Counted from the first letter of the stretch, positions 35,437-44,862 are shown. The stretch is 64,000 bases of DNA from Nevskiales bacterium (GCA_011526045.1 WYBE01000047.1:1-64000), one strand, 5' to 3'. The notes: a model not told the origin generated them from the letters alone. A program made the numbers and translations.

Positions 35437-36005
35437 ACTGGCATTGGCGCGACCAATCGGCATCGCTGGCTGCACGACTCCCTGAGTTCCGTGCCGAGCA
35501 ATTGTCTTTCGCTCCGCGCGCAAAGTTTCCGGAAACCGCCCTTCGCGGTCGCGCGTCGGCCACGCACCACGATCTGCGCGAGTGCGATTTGGGATTCCTT
35601 TTTTGCTACGACGTATTTCCTCCGGCGATCCTCAAGTTTTTCGGCGAATGGCAGCTCGAGGATCGCGAAATGCGGGTCGGCGACACCATCGTGCAGCAGG
35701 CGCAGATTCCGCCGGCACGCGGAATCCATCTCGTGTTCGGCGTGCGTGTGCTGCGCGTCGAGCGCACCGCCCAACATGCGGGATTCAGCTACGGCACATT
35801 GCGCGAGCACCCAGAAACCGGCACGAATGCGTTTTCGTTTGCCCATGTCGAACGTGGAATCGACGCCGTGATCCGCACCGCTGCTGTGCCGGCATTGTGG
35901 TTAAGCCGATCGCTCGCGCACGTCTTCACGAATCGCTATGTGACCTGGTGCAACCGACAGGCGCTCGCGCGAATGACAACGCAGTTCCAGGAGATGAACG
36001 CATGA
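35433..36005 (+). CDS. DUF1990 family protein
   Basis: 190 residues. VGDTIVQQAQIPPARGIHLVFGVRVL, GFSYGTLREHPETGTNAF and a final LWLSRSLAHVFTNRYV helix follow the DUF1990 pattern. No enzymatic motif is visible. Fully embedded in the operon (4-bp overlaps at both ends), so translationally coupled to 6PGDH and the next methyltransferase. Confidence 0.78.
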   Translation: MNWHWRDQSASLAARLPEFRAEQLSFAPRAKFPETALRGRASATHHDLRECDLGFLFCYDVFPPAILKFFGEWQLEDREMRVGDTIVQQAQIPPARGIHLVFGVRVLRVERTAQHAGFSYGTLREHPETGTNAFSFAHVERGIDAVIRTAAVPALWLSRSLAHVFTNRYVTWCNRQALARMTTQFQEMNA

Positions 36006-36871
36006 CTGTCTCTCCCTGCAGCACCATCACGCTCGATGCCATCCGCGAACACTACGACGTGTTGTCACCGTTCTACCACCGTTTCTGGGGCGAACACATT
36101 CACCATGGTTATTGGGAGAACGGCGAATCGCTTCCCGAAGCACAATCCAAGCTTATCGCGAGACTCGCAACGTTCGCCGCGATCCCGGCCGGCGCGCACG
36201 TGTTCGACGTGGGGTGCGGCATCGGAGGCTCGGCGCTATGGCTGGCGCGCGAGCTTGGCTGCAGCGTGCTCGGCATCACCATTAGCAGCGTCCAAGTCGC
36301 GATCGCGACGCAGCGGGCAGCAGAGGCCGGCGTTGCCGACCGCGTGCGCTTCGAGGTCCGCGATGCGAATCGGCTCGAGGCAGTGACCGAGCGCTTTGAC
36401 GCCATCTGGTCGGTCGAATGCACGGAACACCTGTTTGATAAGCCTCGTTTTTTCCAAAACTGCTTTCGTCTGTTGCGGCCGGGCGGCCGACTTGCCGTGT
36501 GCAACTGGCTCGCTGAGCCGCGGTCGCCGGCGGAGGTCGAGTTGGTCAACGGCGTTCGGCAAGCGATGCTCTGCCCATCATTCGGCAGCATGACCGACCA
36601 TCTCACCTGGCTGCGAACCACCGGCTTTGAATCAATTCGCGCGGAAGACGACACTCGCCGCGTCGAAAAGACTTGGGATCGAGCATTGGAAGTTCTGTGC
36701 CGACCCGAGGTGGCCATCCTTGTGGGCTTGGCAGACGGAAACACGCGCAGATTCGCGGAGGCGTTTCCCAAAATCCGAGAGGCGTATGCCAACGGCGCGA
36801 TGACGTATGGGCTGTTCGCCGCACGGAAGGCCCGTGCCGAGATCGATCCCTTATCGGCAAGATCCATCTGA
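36002..36871 (+). CDS. SAM-dependent methyltransferase, tocopherol/cyclopropane-type fold
   Basis: 289 residues. HYDVLSPFYHRFWGEHIHHGYW at the N terminus and VFDVGCGIGGSALWLAREL as SAM motif I match the gamma-tocopherol/sarcosine methyltransferase group, as do VLGITISSVQ, VECTEHL and LLRPGGRLAVCNWL. The substrate is a small hydrophobic or amine compound in relatives. Start at 36002 overlaps DUF1990. Function in the operon unknown. Confidence 0.85.
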   Translation: MTVSPCSTITLDAIREHYDVLSPFYHRFWGEHIHHGYWENGESLPEAQSKLIARLATFAAIPAGAHVFDVGCGIGGSALWLARELGCSVLGITISSVQVAIATQRAAEAGVADRVRFEVRDANRLEAVTERFDAIWSVECTEHLFDKPRFFQNCFRLLRPGGRLAVCNWLAEPRSPAEVELVNGVRQAMLCPSFGSMTDHLTWLRTTGFESIRAEDDTRRVEKTWDRALEVLCRPEVAILVGLADGNTRRFAEAFPKIREAYANGAMTYGLFAARKARAEIDPLSARSI

Positions 36872-36874
36872 ACG

Positions 36875-39196
36875 ATGCACCGGCAGAATCATCGCATTCG
36901 CCTGCGCCCGCGCGACGACACGCTCTACGTCACGCAGAATCGCACCGCACTCGCGACCGATCTCGACGGCTTCATCGATGGCGGACCCGAGCGCGGGCTC
37001 TTCGTGCATCAGACACGGCTGCTCTCGCGGTATCGCTACCTCATCGACGGCAAGCCGTGGACGCCGCTCGCGTTGTCGAACGTCGAGCAGCACTCGTGGA
37101 TGGGTTACTACATCGCGCTCTCCCCAAATGCCGAGCCGGACCCCAAGTTCACGATCCTCGGCCCGGGCGGCGTGCTGGCGCAGCAGCCGATCGAGTTGCG
37201 GCTGTCGCGGTTCGTCGGCGACGGGCTGCACGAGGACGCGGACATCACGAACTTCACCCAGCGGCCGGTGAAATTCATGCTCCACCTCGAGATCGATGCG
37301 GACTTTGCCGATAAGGACGAAACAAAGGAGCCGCGCCGCCAATTCGGTGATCGCACCCGTGAATGGCGCGAAGCCGCCGACGGCGCTTGGGAATTGATCT
37401 ATCGCTACCATGCGAATCGCCACAGCGAGCACCACCCGAACGGCGTCGCTCAAATTGCCCGCAGCATTACGGTGCGTTTCGAGCGCACAGCGAGCGTCCC
37501 GACGTTCAACGAACAAGAGAGCGTGGTTTCGTTTCCGGTCGAGCTCACGCCCGGCGGCACGTGGCACACGTGCGTGCACTGCACGGCGGAGATCGACGGA
37601 CACTCGCTACCGCCACTCTACCGATGCGGAGCGTTTACCGGCACCTACAACGAACACGATCGCCGGCGCTTGCTGTTCCTCGAGCGATCGACGCAATTCC
37701 GCACCGCCGAGAGCGAATCGCTCGCGCCGATCGTAACCGCCACACTCGAGCAGGCCCGCCGCGATCTGGCTGCCCTTCGGCTCTACGATGTGGATCAAAG
37801 TGAAGACGCTTGGATCACGGCGGCCGGCCTGCCGATCTATCTCGCGGTATTCGGCCGCGACACGCTCACCGCGGCGTGGCAGGCGGGCATGGTGAGCACC
37901 GATCTCATGCGCGGCACGCTTCCCGAGCTGGCACGGCGGCAGGGCACAATCGTTGACGACTGGCGCGACGAGCAGCCGGGCAAGATGCTTCACCAGGCCG
38001 ACACGGGCCCGCTTGCGACGCTCGGTTTCAATCCGCTCGCGCGCTACTACGGCTCGATCACGACGTCGGGATTCTACCCGGTTGTCGTTTCCGAGCTCTG
38101 GCACTGGACAGGCGACAAGGAGCTGGTGCGGCCGTTTATCGAGCCTGCGCTGAAAGCGCTGCAATGGCTCGACACCTACGCGGTCGCGCTCGGGAAAGGT
38201 TTCTACGCGTATCAAACACGCTCGCCGCTGGGAACGCGTCACCAGGCGTGGAAGGATTCGAGTGACGCCATCGTCTATGCCGACGGCTCGGACGTGGAAC
38301 CGCCAATCGCCACGTGCGAGGAACAGGGGTTTGTTTACCTCGCGAAGTTGCACCTCTCCGAGGTGTTGTGGTGGCTCGACGACAAGGAAAACGCGAAGCG
38401 TCTGTATCACGAGGCGTCGGAACTGAAAAAGCGGTTCAACGATGCGTTCTGGATGGAAGACGTCGGGTTCTGCGCGATGGGGCTCGATTCCCACCAGCGA
38501 AAGATCACGTCGATCGGCTCGAATCCCGGTCACTGCCTCGCGAGCGCAATTGCAGAGAAGGAATGCGTGCAGCGCACCGCCGATCGTCTGCTCGCAGCGG
38601 ACCTATTCAGCGGCTGGGGCGTCCGCACGCTCTCGGCTCAGCATCCGGCGTTCAATCCCTACAGCTATCATCGCGGCTCGGTCTGGCCGGTCGAACAAGC
38701 AACGTTCGCGATCGGCTTCATGCGCTACGGGCTGCACGAGCACGTGGAAAAGATCTGCCGCGCTCAATTCGAGGCGGCGTCGCTCTTCGACGCGTATCGG
38801 TTGCCGGAGCTGTTCAGCGGGCACGCGCGCGATGCCTACCATCCGTTTCCTTCGCACTATCCCGGCGCCAACGCTCCGCAGGCGTGGTCGGCGTCGGCGG
38901 CGTTTCTGCTGCTCCAATCGATGCTGGGCCTCTACCCTTACGCGCCGCTCCATATGCTGCTTCTCGATCCGCACCTGCCCGCGTGGCTGCCGGAGATCAC
39001 GCTGCGCGATCTACGCCTCGGCGAAGCGACGGCGACGATCCGATTCTTCAGGAAAGAAAATGGCGCGAACGACTACCACGTCCTCGAACATCGTGGCCCC
39101 CTTCACATCCTGCGTCAGCCGAGCCCGTGGTCGCTCACCGCGACGTTCGCCGAGCGGCTGGTCGACGGGTTGAAGAGCATGTTACCGGGGAAATGA
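36875..39196 (+). CDS. Glycogen debranching enzyme (amylo-alpha-1,6-glucosidase)
   Basis: 773 residues with an N-terminal beta-sandwich (glycogen debranching N-terminal domain: FIDGGPERGLFVHQTRLLSRY) and a C-terminal alpha/alpha barrel. The barrel contains FGRDTLTAAWQ, GKMLHQADTGPL, YYGSITTSGFYPV, WKDSSDAIVYADG, NPYSYHRGSVWP and a final QAWSASAAFLLLQSMLGL. It hydrolyses alpha-1,6 branches after phosphorylase trimming. Last gene of the plus-strand run, 3 bp after the methyltransferase. The matching phosphorylase lies 20 kb away in the same island. Confidence 0.9.
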   Translation: MHRQNHRIRLRPRDDTLYVTQNRTALATDLDGFIDGGPERGLFVHQTRLLSRYRYLIDGKPWTPLALSNVEQHSWMGYYIALSPNAEPDPKFTILGPGGVLAQQPIELRLSRFVGDGLHEDADITNFTQRPVKFMLHLEIDADFADKDETKEPRRQFGDRTREWREAADGAWELIYRYHANRHSEHHPNGVAQIARSITVRFERTASVPTFNEQESVVSFPVELTPGGTWHTCVHCTAEIDGHSLPPLYRCGAFTGTYNEHDRRRLLFLERSTQFRTAESESLAPIVTATLEQARRDLAALRLYDVDQSEDAWITAAGLPIYLAVFGRDTLTAAWQAGMVSTDLMRGTLPELARRQGTIVDDWRDEQPGKMLHQADTGPLATLGFNPLARYYGSITTSGFYPVVVSELWHWTGDKELVRPFIEPALKALQWLDTYAVALGKGFYAYQTRSPLGTRHQAWKDSSDAIVYADGSDVEPPIATCEEQGFVYLAKLHLSEVLWWLDDKENAKRLYHEASELKKRFNDAFWMEDVGFCAMGLDSHQRKITSIGSNPGHCLASAIAEKECVQRTADRLLAADLFSGWGVRTLSAQHPAFNPYSYHRGSVWPVEQATFAIGFMRYGLHEHVEKICRAQFEAASLFDAYRLPELFSGHARDAYHPFPSHYPGANAPQAWSASAAFLLLQSMLGLYPYAPLHMLLLDPHLPAWLPEITLRDLRLGEATATIRFFRKENGANDYHVLEHRGPLHILRQPSPWSLTATFAERLVDGLKSMLPGK

Positions 39197-39209
39197 CCCA
39201 GCGGCTCCT

Positions 39210-39794
39210 TCAAGGAGCGAGCGACGTCCTCCGCAAAGCCATACCATAATGCCACGGCGGCAGCATGAACGGCGGCTCCGCGACCGCCAGTCCTCCCACG
39301 GCGTCCGCCCAATCGAGAATCCGCTCGGGCTCGGGTCGAATCGCTGCGCTCGGCCCGCGTGGCGTCGCAATATCTGTGCGCCAGTGAATTACCGCGACGA
39401 CGCCACCGGGACGAACCACCTCCGCCGCGGCAGACAACACGACGAACGGTTCCTCGCAGTGCAGGATGTTGAAGAGAAGCACGGCATCACACGAGCTCGG
39501 TGCCACACCGAAGCCATCGGACACAACATCGCGAGTCGACAGGTGGACATTGCGCAACCCCGTCTTGATCACGCGCCGCTGCGTGATTTCGACCATGACC
39601 GGATCGAGATCGATCGCGAACACGCGCCCAGCGATCCGCTGCGCGAGCGGAATCGTGAAGGTGCCATAGCCGCAACCGAGCTCAGCAACATCACGAGTGC
39701 TTCGGCCAAAGCCGAAGCGGTCCAGAATCAGCGGGACATCGAAGAGTGTCTCCCAATATTCCTGCTCCGGCATTCCGCTTTCGCGAAAGATCAT
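39210..39794 (-). CDS. Class I SAM-dependent methyltransferase
   Basis: 194 residues. VAELGCGYGTFTIPLAQ (motif I), FAIDLDPVMVEI (motif II), DAVLLFNILHCEEP and VVRPGGVVAVIHWR give a complete Rossmann methyltransferase. An alternative start eight codons in (MPEQEYWETLF) is possible. Converges on the debranching enzyme with 13 bp between stops. Substrate unknown; the EYWETLFD opening is typical of small arsenite/ubiquinone-like methyltransferases but not specific. Confidence 0.85.
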   Translation of the reverse strand: MIFRESGMPEQEYWETLFDVPLILDRFGFGRSTRDVAELGCGYGTFTIPLAQRIAGRVFAIDLDPVMVEITQRRVIKTGLRNVHLSTRDVVSDGFGVAPSSCDAVLLFNILHCEEPFVVLSAAAEVVRPGGVVAVIHWRTDIATPRGPSAAIRPEPERILDWADAVGGLAVAEPPFMLPPWHYGMALRRTSLAP

Positions 39795-39921
39795 GGCGCC
39801 CCATCAAAATGAAAACCCCGACCGCGCAAACCCCAAACCGGGGCAAATAATCTTCGCGCTTCCTGTTTGTCGCGTGCGGCTCGTCGCCCGTTCCACAGCG
39901 ATCACGAATGCCTGATGCGAC

Positions 39922-41370
39922 TCACGGCGGCGCTCTCGCCGCCAACGTCGAATCGTGATACTCGAGTTCGGCCGTGCCCACGGCTTTGCGCAGTTGAGCG
40001 AGCGCCACGTTGTAACCGTGATTGGACCGCAGCAGGCTCGTCCGTGCGCTCGTCAATTCCGCCTGAGCCTGTAGCAGATCGAGCTGCGTCGTCGTGCCGG
40101 CTTCGAACCGCGCCTGGGCCAAACGCGCGGCCTCCTCCGCTTGCGCGACGCCTTGCCGCGTCGCCATGGCGAGCTCGTTCGCCTGCTCAATCGCGGAAAA
40201 CGCCCGCCGCACCTCGACCTCGGCCGCGAGCCGTGCCTCGGCTTCTGCGAGCCTCGCCTGCTCCAGCAATGAACCAGCCTGCGCGACGGCACCCGCCGTT
40301 GTCCGGCTGCCGATCTCCCACCGCGACTGCAGGCCGCCACGGACGCCATCGACCGAGTCGCTGAAACGATCGGTCGGCCCCTTGCGCAGCTCGCCCGCGC
40401 CGAAGATCGAGACGCTCGGCAGGTATCCCGCGCGGGCGACACCGACATCCTCGCTGCGCGCTGCGGTCAACTTTGCGAGTCGCCGCAGATCAGGCCGGTT
40501 TATTTGCGCTGCCGCGAAGGCCGCCTCAAGATCGAGTTCCTCGTGTTTGAATTCAAGCGCACCCGTGAATTCCGGGATCCTGCGCAGTGCCTCCGGCTCG
40601 TTCGTCGTTACGCCCAAGACGCGGCGCAGTTCCTCGAATGCGAGGCGAAAGTCGTTGCGAACGCGAATCAGTGGAGGCTTGGCGTTGGCGACCGCGACCT
40701 CCGCGCGCACTCGCTCAAACTCCGGCGCCGTGCCGGCCTCCACCCGCGCCTCCGCATATCGTCGCTGCGTCTCGAGCACCTCGAGATTCTGCTCCTGCAC
40801 CCGGATTTGCTCGCGCGTGTGCAGCACGTCGTAGAAGCGAACCCGCACCTCGAGCAACGACTCATTGATCGCAGCCTGGAGATCGAGCACCGCCGCGTCG
40901 CGCGCCAGCCCGGCGCTGCGAACGGCAGTCCGAATGCCGCCTCCCGCATAGAGCGTCTGCGTGCCGGTGAGAGTCAGTCGCCAGAAGCGGCCGGCGGGAG
41001 CAAAGATGATCGAATTGGGATTCAGGTTTGCGCCGGTGCTGAGCGAGGCCGAGTTAACATTCAAAATGGTCGGCGTATCGCTTCGCAGCAGTGTGCCAGC
41101 AGCCGACACCGTCGGGAGCCCAGCCGCCGACACAGTGGTGACCACGCCATACTGCGTGCGCACGCGCTCGCGTGCCTGCCGAATCGCGAGATTGCTTTCG
41201 AGTGCGATCGAAAGCGCGGTTTCCAGATCGAGCGGATCCGGCAATGCTTGGCGCGGCTGAGTTCCCGCCACGGCAACACCGACAAAAGCCGAAGCGGCCA
41301 GTGCGAGCAGCCGACAACGCGTCGTTTTCGACAAACACTCTGCACGGCAGGGAGCGAGAGCCCGGCTCAT
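39922..41370 (-). CDS. TolC-family outer-membrane efflux protein
   Basis: 482 residues with a signal region (LLALAASAFVGVAVA). Two OEP repeats: LDLETALSIALESNLAIRQARERV and RPDLRRLAKLTAARSEDVGVARAGYLPSVS, with long coiled-coil helices rich in Ala/Glu/Arg and a final LLQAQAELTSARTSLLRSNHGYNVALAQLRKAVG. It would form the outer-membrane duct of a tripartite pump. No inner-membrane pump or adaptor is adjacent, unlike the second TolC-like gene at 54258 (cusC). A weak ECF-like site lies at 41377-41406. Confidence 0.88.
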   Translation of the reverse strand: MSRALAPCRAECLSKTTRCRLLALAASAFVGVAVAGTQPRQALPDPLDLETALSIALESNLAIRQARERVRTQYGVVTTVSAAGLPTVSAAGTLLRSDTPTILNVNSASLSTGANLNPNSIIFAPAGRFWRLTLTGTQTLYAGGGIRTAVRSAGLARDAAVLDLQAAINESLLEVRVRFYDVLHTREQIRVQEQNLEVLETQRRYAEARVEAGTAPEFERVRAEVAVANAKPPLIRVRNDFRLAFEELRRVLGVTTNEPEALRRIPEFTGALEFKHEELDLEAAFAAAQINRPDLRRLAKLTAARSEDVGVARAGYLPSVSIFGAGELRKGPTDRFSDSVDGVRGGLQSRWEIGSRTTAGAVAQAGSLLEQARLAEAEARLAAEVEVRRAFSAIEQANELAMATRQGVAQAEEAARLAQARFEAGTTTQLDLLQAQAELTSARTSLLRSNHGYNVALAQLRKAVGTAELEYHDSTLAARAPP

Positions 41371-41376
41371 GCCAAC

Positions 41377-41406
41377 TGAAACGCTGACGGAACCAGCAAT
41401 CCCTCA
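41377..41406 (-). promoter_or_regulatory. Weak ECF-like site upstream of the TolC-family gene (TGAGGG-N18-GTTTCA)
   Basis: TGAGGG (41406-41401) and GTTTCA (41382-41377) are 18 bp apart but the -10 has two differences from GTATAA and ends 6 bp from the start codon. Listed as a candidate only. Confidence 0.25.
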
Positions 41407-41566
41407 TCCCGCTCGAGGAAATTTTGGTCTTCTGCTGCGCGTCCTAATCGCCATGGCCGGGCGAACGGGATTTCTTGTCTCGAAAAAACGTCAGTCCCGG
41501 GCTCGCTTGCTTCGCGGTTTTTCACTCTGGGTAGGCAATCACAAGAGTTTCGAATTTGAACACCCC

Positions 41567-42199
41567 ATGAGTTTTTACGGCGAACGCATCCTGCCGCACG
41601 TGATCAAGCTCGCGATGCGTAATCGTCAGCTTACGCCTTATCGCGAGCGTGTGGCCGCCGCCGCGCGTGGCCGCGTGCTCGAAGTTGGCATCGGCGCCGG
41701 GGAGAATCTCTCTCGGTTTGGAGCGGACGTTTTGGAAGTGATCGGTGTCGAGCCCGCTGCGCGGTTGGCCGCGATGGCTCGGACTGCGGCGCGACGAGCG
41801 TCTCCGCCGGTCACCGTGATGGAGACATCCGCGGAAGCGATTCCACTTGATGCCCACAGCATTGATACGGTGGTGCTGACCTGGACTCTGTGCTCGGTTT
41901 CCGATCCCAACGCAGTGCTGCGAGAGCTACATCGCGTGCTTCGGCCAGACGGACGATTGCTCTTCGTCGAACACGGCCTCGCTCCAGAGCCCGGCGTCCG
42001 CAGGTGGCAGCATCGGCTCACCCCGATCTGGGGATGCCTGTTTGGCGGTTGTCATCTTGATCGTGAAATAAGCGCGCTTATCTCAAACGCGGGCTTTCAT
42101 ATCGCACGACTTTCGACCGGCTACATGCGCGGACCGCGACCGTTGACGTTCACGTATGAGGGTAGCGCGACTCCGGTATTCCACGGTCAAACCGGCTAG
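41567..42199 (+). CDS. Class I SAM-dependent methyltransferase (Ubie/Coq5-like)
   Basis: 210 residues from ATG 41567 (MSFYGERILPHVIKLAM). An upstream ATG at 41369 adds 66 residues without resemblance to the family and would overlap the TolC-gene start, so the shorter form is preferred. Motifs: VLEVGIGAGENLSRFG, VIGVEPAARLAAMA, DTVVLTWTLCSVSDP, VLRPDGRLLFVEHGL. The C-terminal CHLDREISALISNAGF is typical of small methyltransferases acting on membrane or thiol compounds. Convergent with the TetR gene, 4 bp apart. Confidence 0.83.
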   Translation: MSFYGERILPHVIKLAMRNRQLTPYRERVAAAARGRVLEVGIGAGENLSRFGADVLEVIGVEPAARLAAMARTAARRASPPVTVMETSAEAIPLDAHSIDTVVLTWTLCSVSDPNAVLRELHRVLRPDGRLLFVEHGLAPEPGVRRWQHRLTPIWGCLFGGCHLDREISALISNAGFHIARLSTGYMRGPRPLTFTYEGSATPVFHGQTG

Positions 42200-42203
42200 C
42201 GCA

Positions 42204-42848
42204 TCATCGGCTTGACCGTGGCTTAGCCGCGATTCTGCCTTCAACGGCTGCAAGCGCCGGCACCACGAGTCGGCGGAAGATTGTGTCCACTTCGGCGGGT
42301 GCGAGCGTCGGGCTTCGTTCGAACCACCAGTCGAGAACCGAAAAGAACACGTCGACCACGAACCGCACCAATGCATCGCGCGGTATCTGGGCATCGCGGA
42401 CGTTTCCCGTGGTGCGCAGCTCGGCCGACACAATATCGGCGACAATCCGTTTCAACGCCGCGGTGACGGCCGGCGCGCTTTCGCTCCACACAAGCGCACG
42501 GTAGATGTTTCGATATTCATGCACATGCTCGAAAAACTCGCGGCTAAACCCGAGAGGATGCGCTGCGGCGCGACCTGCCGCTCCAGCTTCACGCTGCGCG
42601 GCGATCAACGCTGCCCGTAAATGCTGGAGCCCGGCGAGGAGCAACCCTTCCTTGCTGCCGTGATGGGCGTAAAAAGTGGAACGGCCAACGTTCGCACGAC
42701 GGGTGATGTCGGTGATGGTGCTCCGATCGTAGCCCTTTTCCAAAATCAGGTGGTTGAGTGCGACGTGCAGCGAGTGCTGCGTGCGCGTGATGCGACGGTC
42801 GGGTTTGGTGCGGCTCACGTTGGGAAGGTGGGAGGGATTGCTGAACAC
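42204..42848 (-). CDS. TetR/AcrR-family regulator
   Basis: 214 residues. The N-terminal HTH is ALNHLILEKGYDRSTITDI with RRANVGRSTFYAHHGSKEGLL, the standard TetR DNA-binding domain. A ligand domain of mostly helical, Ala/Arg-rich sequence follows, containing VDVFFSVLDWWFERSP. Divergent from the DUF2269 gene, with a TGTCC-N6-GGACA dyad 12 bp upstream of its start that could be its operator. Ligand unknown. Confidence 0.88.
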   Translation of the reverse strand: MFSNPSHLPNVSRTKPDRRITRTQHSLHVALNHLILEKGYDRSTITDITRRANVGRSTFYAHHGSKEGLLLAGLQHLRAALIAAQREAGAAGRAAAHPLGFSREFFEHVHEYRNIYRALVWSESAPAVTAALKRIVADIVSAELRTTGNVRDAQIPRDALVRFVVDVFFSVLDWWFERSPTLAPAEVDTIFRRLVVPALAAVEGRIAAKPRSSR

Positions 42849-42860
42849 TCGACCGCGGTT

Positions 42861-42928
42861 TGTCCATTATCGGACACTCGCGCGGGAGAGTTCATTGACG
42901 GTGATACTGGTGCGCGGACACTCGCGCG
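42861..42928. promoter_or_regulatory. Candidate TetR operator plus 14-bp direct repeats
   Basis: TGTCC at 42861-42865 and GGACA at 42872-42876 form an inverted repeat over 16 bp. CGGACACTCGCGCG occurs at 42871-42884 and again at 42915-42928. The dyad and repeats occupy the divergent TetR/DUF2269 spacer, as expected for an autoregulated pair. Confidence 0.5.
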
Positions 42929-42936
42929 CAATCGCC

Positions 42937-43596
42937 ATGCGCATGACACCCGCCCTCCGCAAACTAGCGCTTACCGCCCACGTAAGCACCTCCATCGGCT
43001 GGCTCGGCGCGGTCGCGAGCTTTCTCGTGCTGAGCCTCGCGGGGCTGACGAGCGACGAAGTGGATATCGTGCGCAGCGCCTATCTGGCCATGGATCTCAT
43101 CGGCCGGTATGCGATCGTGCCGCTGAGCATTGCCGCGCTGGCAACGGGCATCGTGCAGTCCATCGGCACGTCGTGGGGCCTGTTTCGACACTATTGGATT
43201 GTGGCGAAACTCGTGCTTACGATCGGGGCCACGTTGCTTCTGCTGCTGCATCAATTCACCGCCGTCGCCGGCGCGGCGAAGCGTGTGGCGTCGACACCGC
43301 CCGGAATGATGCCCGATGTCGGGCGCTGGGGAACTCAACTCGTGGGCGATGCCGCGGCCGCCGTGCTGGTGCTGCTCGCCATCACGGCCATAGCGGTGTT
43401 CAAGCCCTGGGGCCTCACACCCTACGGGCGACGCAAACAGCTCGAGAGTTCGACGGCTGCGGCGGGCGGTCCCAGCGGTTCCACCTCAACGATGCCGCTC
43501 AGCCTTATGATTCTGCTCGTGGCCATCGGACTGGCCATCGTGGCGTTTATCCTCCTGCATCTCGCCGGAGGTGGCCTCGGACATCACGGACACTGA
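42937..43596 (+). CDS. DUF2269-like integral membrane protein
   Basis: 219 residues, four to five hydrophobic helices: LALTAHVSTSIGWLGAVASFL, AIVPLSIAALATGIVQSIG, IVAKLVLTIGATLLLLLHQ, AAAVLVLLAITAIAVF and a C-terminal TM (SLMILLVAIGLAIVAFILL) ending GGLGHHGH. The HVxxxxGWLGA start and spacing fit DUF2269/CopD-like membrane proteins. Start at 42937; a second ATG two codons later is equivalent. Likely controlled by the divergent TetR. Confidence 0.78.
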   Translation: MRMTPALRKLALTAHVSTSIGWLGAVASFLVLSLAGLTSDEVDIVRSAYLAMDLIGRYAIVPLSIAALATGIVQSIGTSWGLFRHYWIVAKLVLTIGATLLLLLHQFTAVAGAAKRVASTPPGMMPDVGRWGTQLVGDAAAAVLVLLAITAIAVFKPWGLTPYGRRKQLESSTAAAGGPSGSTSTMPLSLMILLVAIGLAIVAFILLHLAGGGLGHHGH

Positions 43597-43653
43597 CGCG
43601 ACACTGGCGCCTTGCGCGACTGCTCCCGTGCTACATCGTCATTTTTGTTCCCC

Positions 43654-44862
43654 ATGCACCTGTCGCTTTGTCGTTTCGTTCGCCTCGCGGCGCTTACCGC
43701 GTTAATCGCTTCCATGTGGCTCGCGCCAACCTTCTCGTTCGCGCGCACACATATTCCGGCTGCCGCTCAACCGCAGCTCGCAGCTTCGGCCGACGGCCGG
43801 GTGTGGCTTGCCTACGGTCAAACTCGCGCCGCGCCTGTGGCAACCGAGCGTTCCCACGACGGCAGTCAAGGTGGCGGCGCCGGCCACGGCGGTGGCACCG
43901 GACACGTCGGACATGGCAAGGGCAGCGGCCAGCCACGGCCGGATGGCGATATTTTCGTCGCGTGTTCGGATGATGACGGCGCAACGTTCGCTCCCGCAGT
44001 AAAAGTCGCCACGGTGCCCAGCTTCATGCTCGGCATGCGTCGGGGTCCGCGCATCGCGGCGCACGGCGACACGCTGACGGTCACCGCCATCGGCGCAGAG
44101 CTGGTGGCGTTTCGCTCGACCGATGCGGGCCGGACGTGGAGCGGCCCCGTGACGATCAACGAAGTTTCGACGAGCGCGCGCGAGGGATTGCACGATTTGG
44201 CGGCAGCGCCGGACGGGGCGCTCTTCGCCACCTGGCTCGATCTGCGCAACGGGAAGATGGAGCTGTGGGGCGCGGAGTCGCGCGACGGCGGCAAGACATG
44301 GGGTAAGAACGAGCAGGTCTATCGTTCGCCGGACAAATCGATCTGCGAGTGCTGCCACCCGAGCGCGCTCTTCGATGCGGAAGGCAACCTCGCGGTGATG
44401 TGGCGCAACTCAATCGAGGGTTCGCGCGACCTCTGGATGACGACGCGCGCGAAGAGCGCGAGGTCGTTTTCCACGGCCCGAAAGCTCGGCGAAGGCACGT
44501 GGAAACTGAACGCGTGCCCCATGGATGGTGGCCGCATCGTCGCGCTCGGCGGCGGGAAGTTCGGCGCGGTGTGGATGCGCGCGGGCGAAGTGTTTTTCAC
44601 CCCGCCCGAGGGCGCGGAAATCTTGCTCGGCAAAGGCCGCCAGGCGGTCGCAGCCACTCGCGCCAGCGAAACGCTGATCGTTTGGCAGCAGGACGCGAAC
44701 TTGGTTTCGGTCCGCAAACCGGGTGCCCAGGCGCAGCAGCTCGCTGTGGACGCCCGATTCGCAAGCGCACTCACTCTGCCGCAAGACAAGGGCGTCGTGC
44801 TCGCCTACGAACAAGGTCCGGCAAAGGAGAAGCAACCGGGCATCGTGATCGAGCGCCTTTGA
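43654..44862 (+). CDS. Exported BNR-repeat (sialidase-fold) protein
   Basis: 402 residues with a signal peptide (FVRLAALTALIASMWLAPTFSFA). Asp-box/BNR motifs: CSDDDGATFAP, FRSTDAGRTWSGP, ESRDGGKTWGKN. A Gly/His-rich loop (GGGAGHGGGTGHVGHGKGS) and ICECCHPSALF are unusual, and might bind metal. It lacks the Arg triad and RIP motif of true sialidases as far as I can see, so it is a beta-propeller protein of unknown function. Convergent with the cytochrome c gene. Confidence 0.8.
   Translation: MHLSLCRFVRLAALTALIASMWLAPTFSFARTHIPAAAQPQLAASADGRVWLAYGQTRAAPVATERSHDGSQGGGAGHGGGTGHVGHGKGSGQPRPDGDIFVACSDDDGATFAPAVKVATVPSFMLGMRRGPRIAAHGDTLTVTAIGAELVAFRSTDAGRTWSGPVTINEVSTSAREGLHDLAAAPDGALFATWLDLRNGKMELWGAESRDGGKTWGKNEQVYRSPDKSICECCHPSALFDAEGNLAVMWRNSIEGSRDLWMTTRAKSARSFSTARKLGEGTWKLNACPMDGGRIVALGGGKFGAVWMRAGEVFFTPPEGAEILLGKGRQAVAATRASETLIVWQQDANLVSVRKPGAQAQQLAVDARFASALTLPQDKGVVLAYEQGPAKEKQPGIVIERL

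Noticed and set aside
41369-41566. N-terminal extension of the methyltransferase at 41567
   Set aside because: The extra 66 residues show no family resemblance and their start would overlap the divergent TolC-family start codon and its leader.
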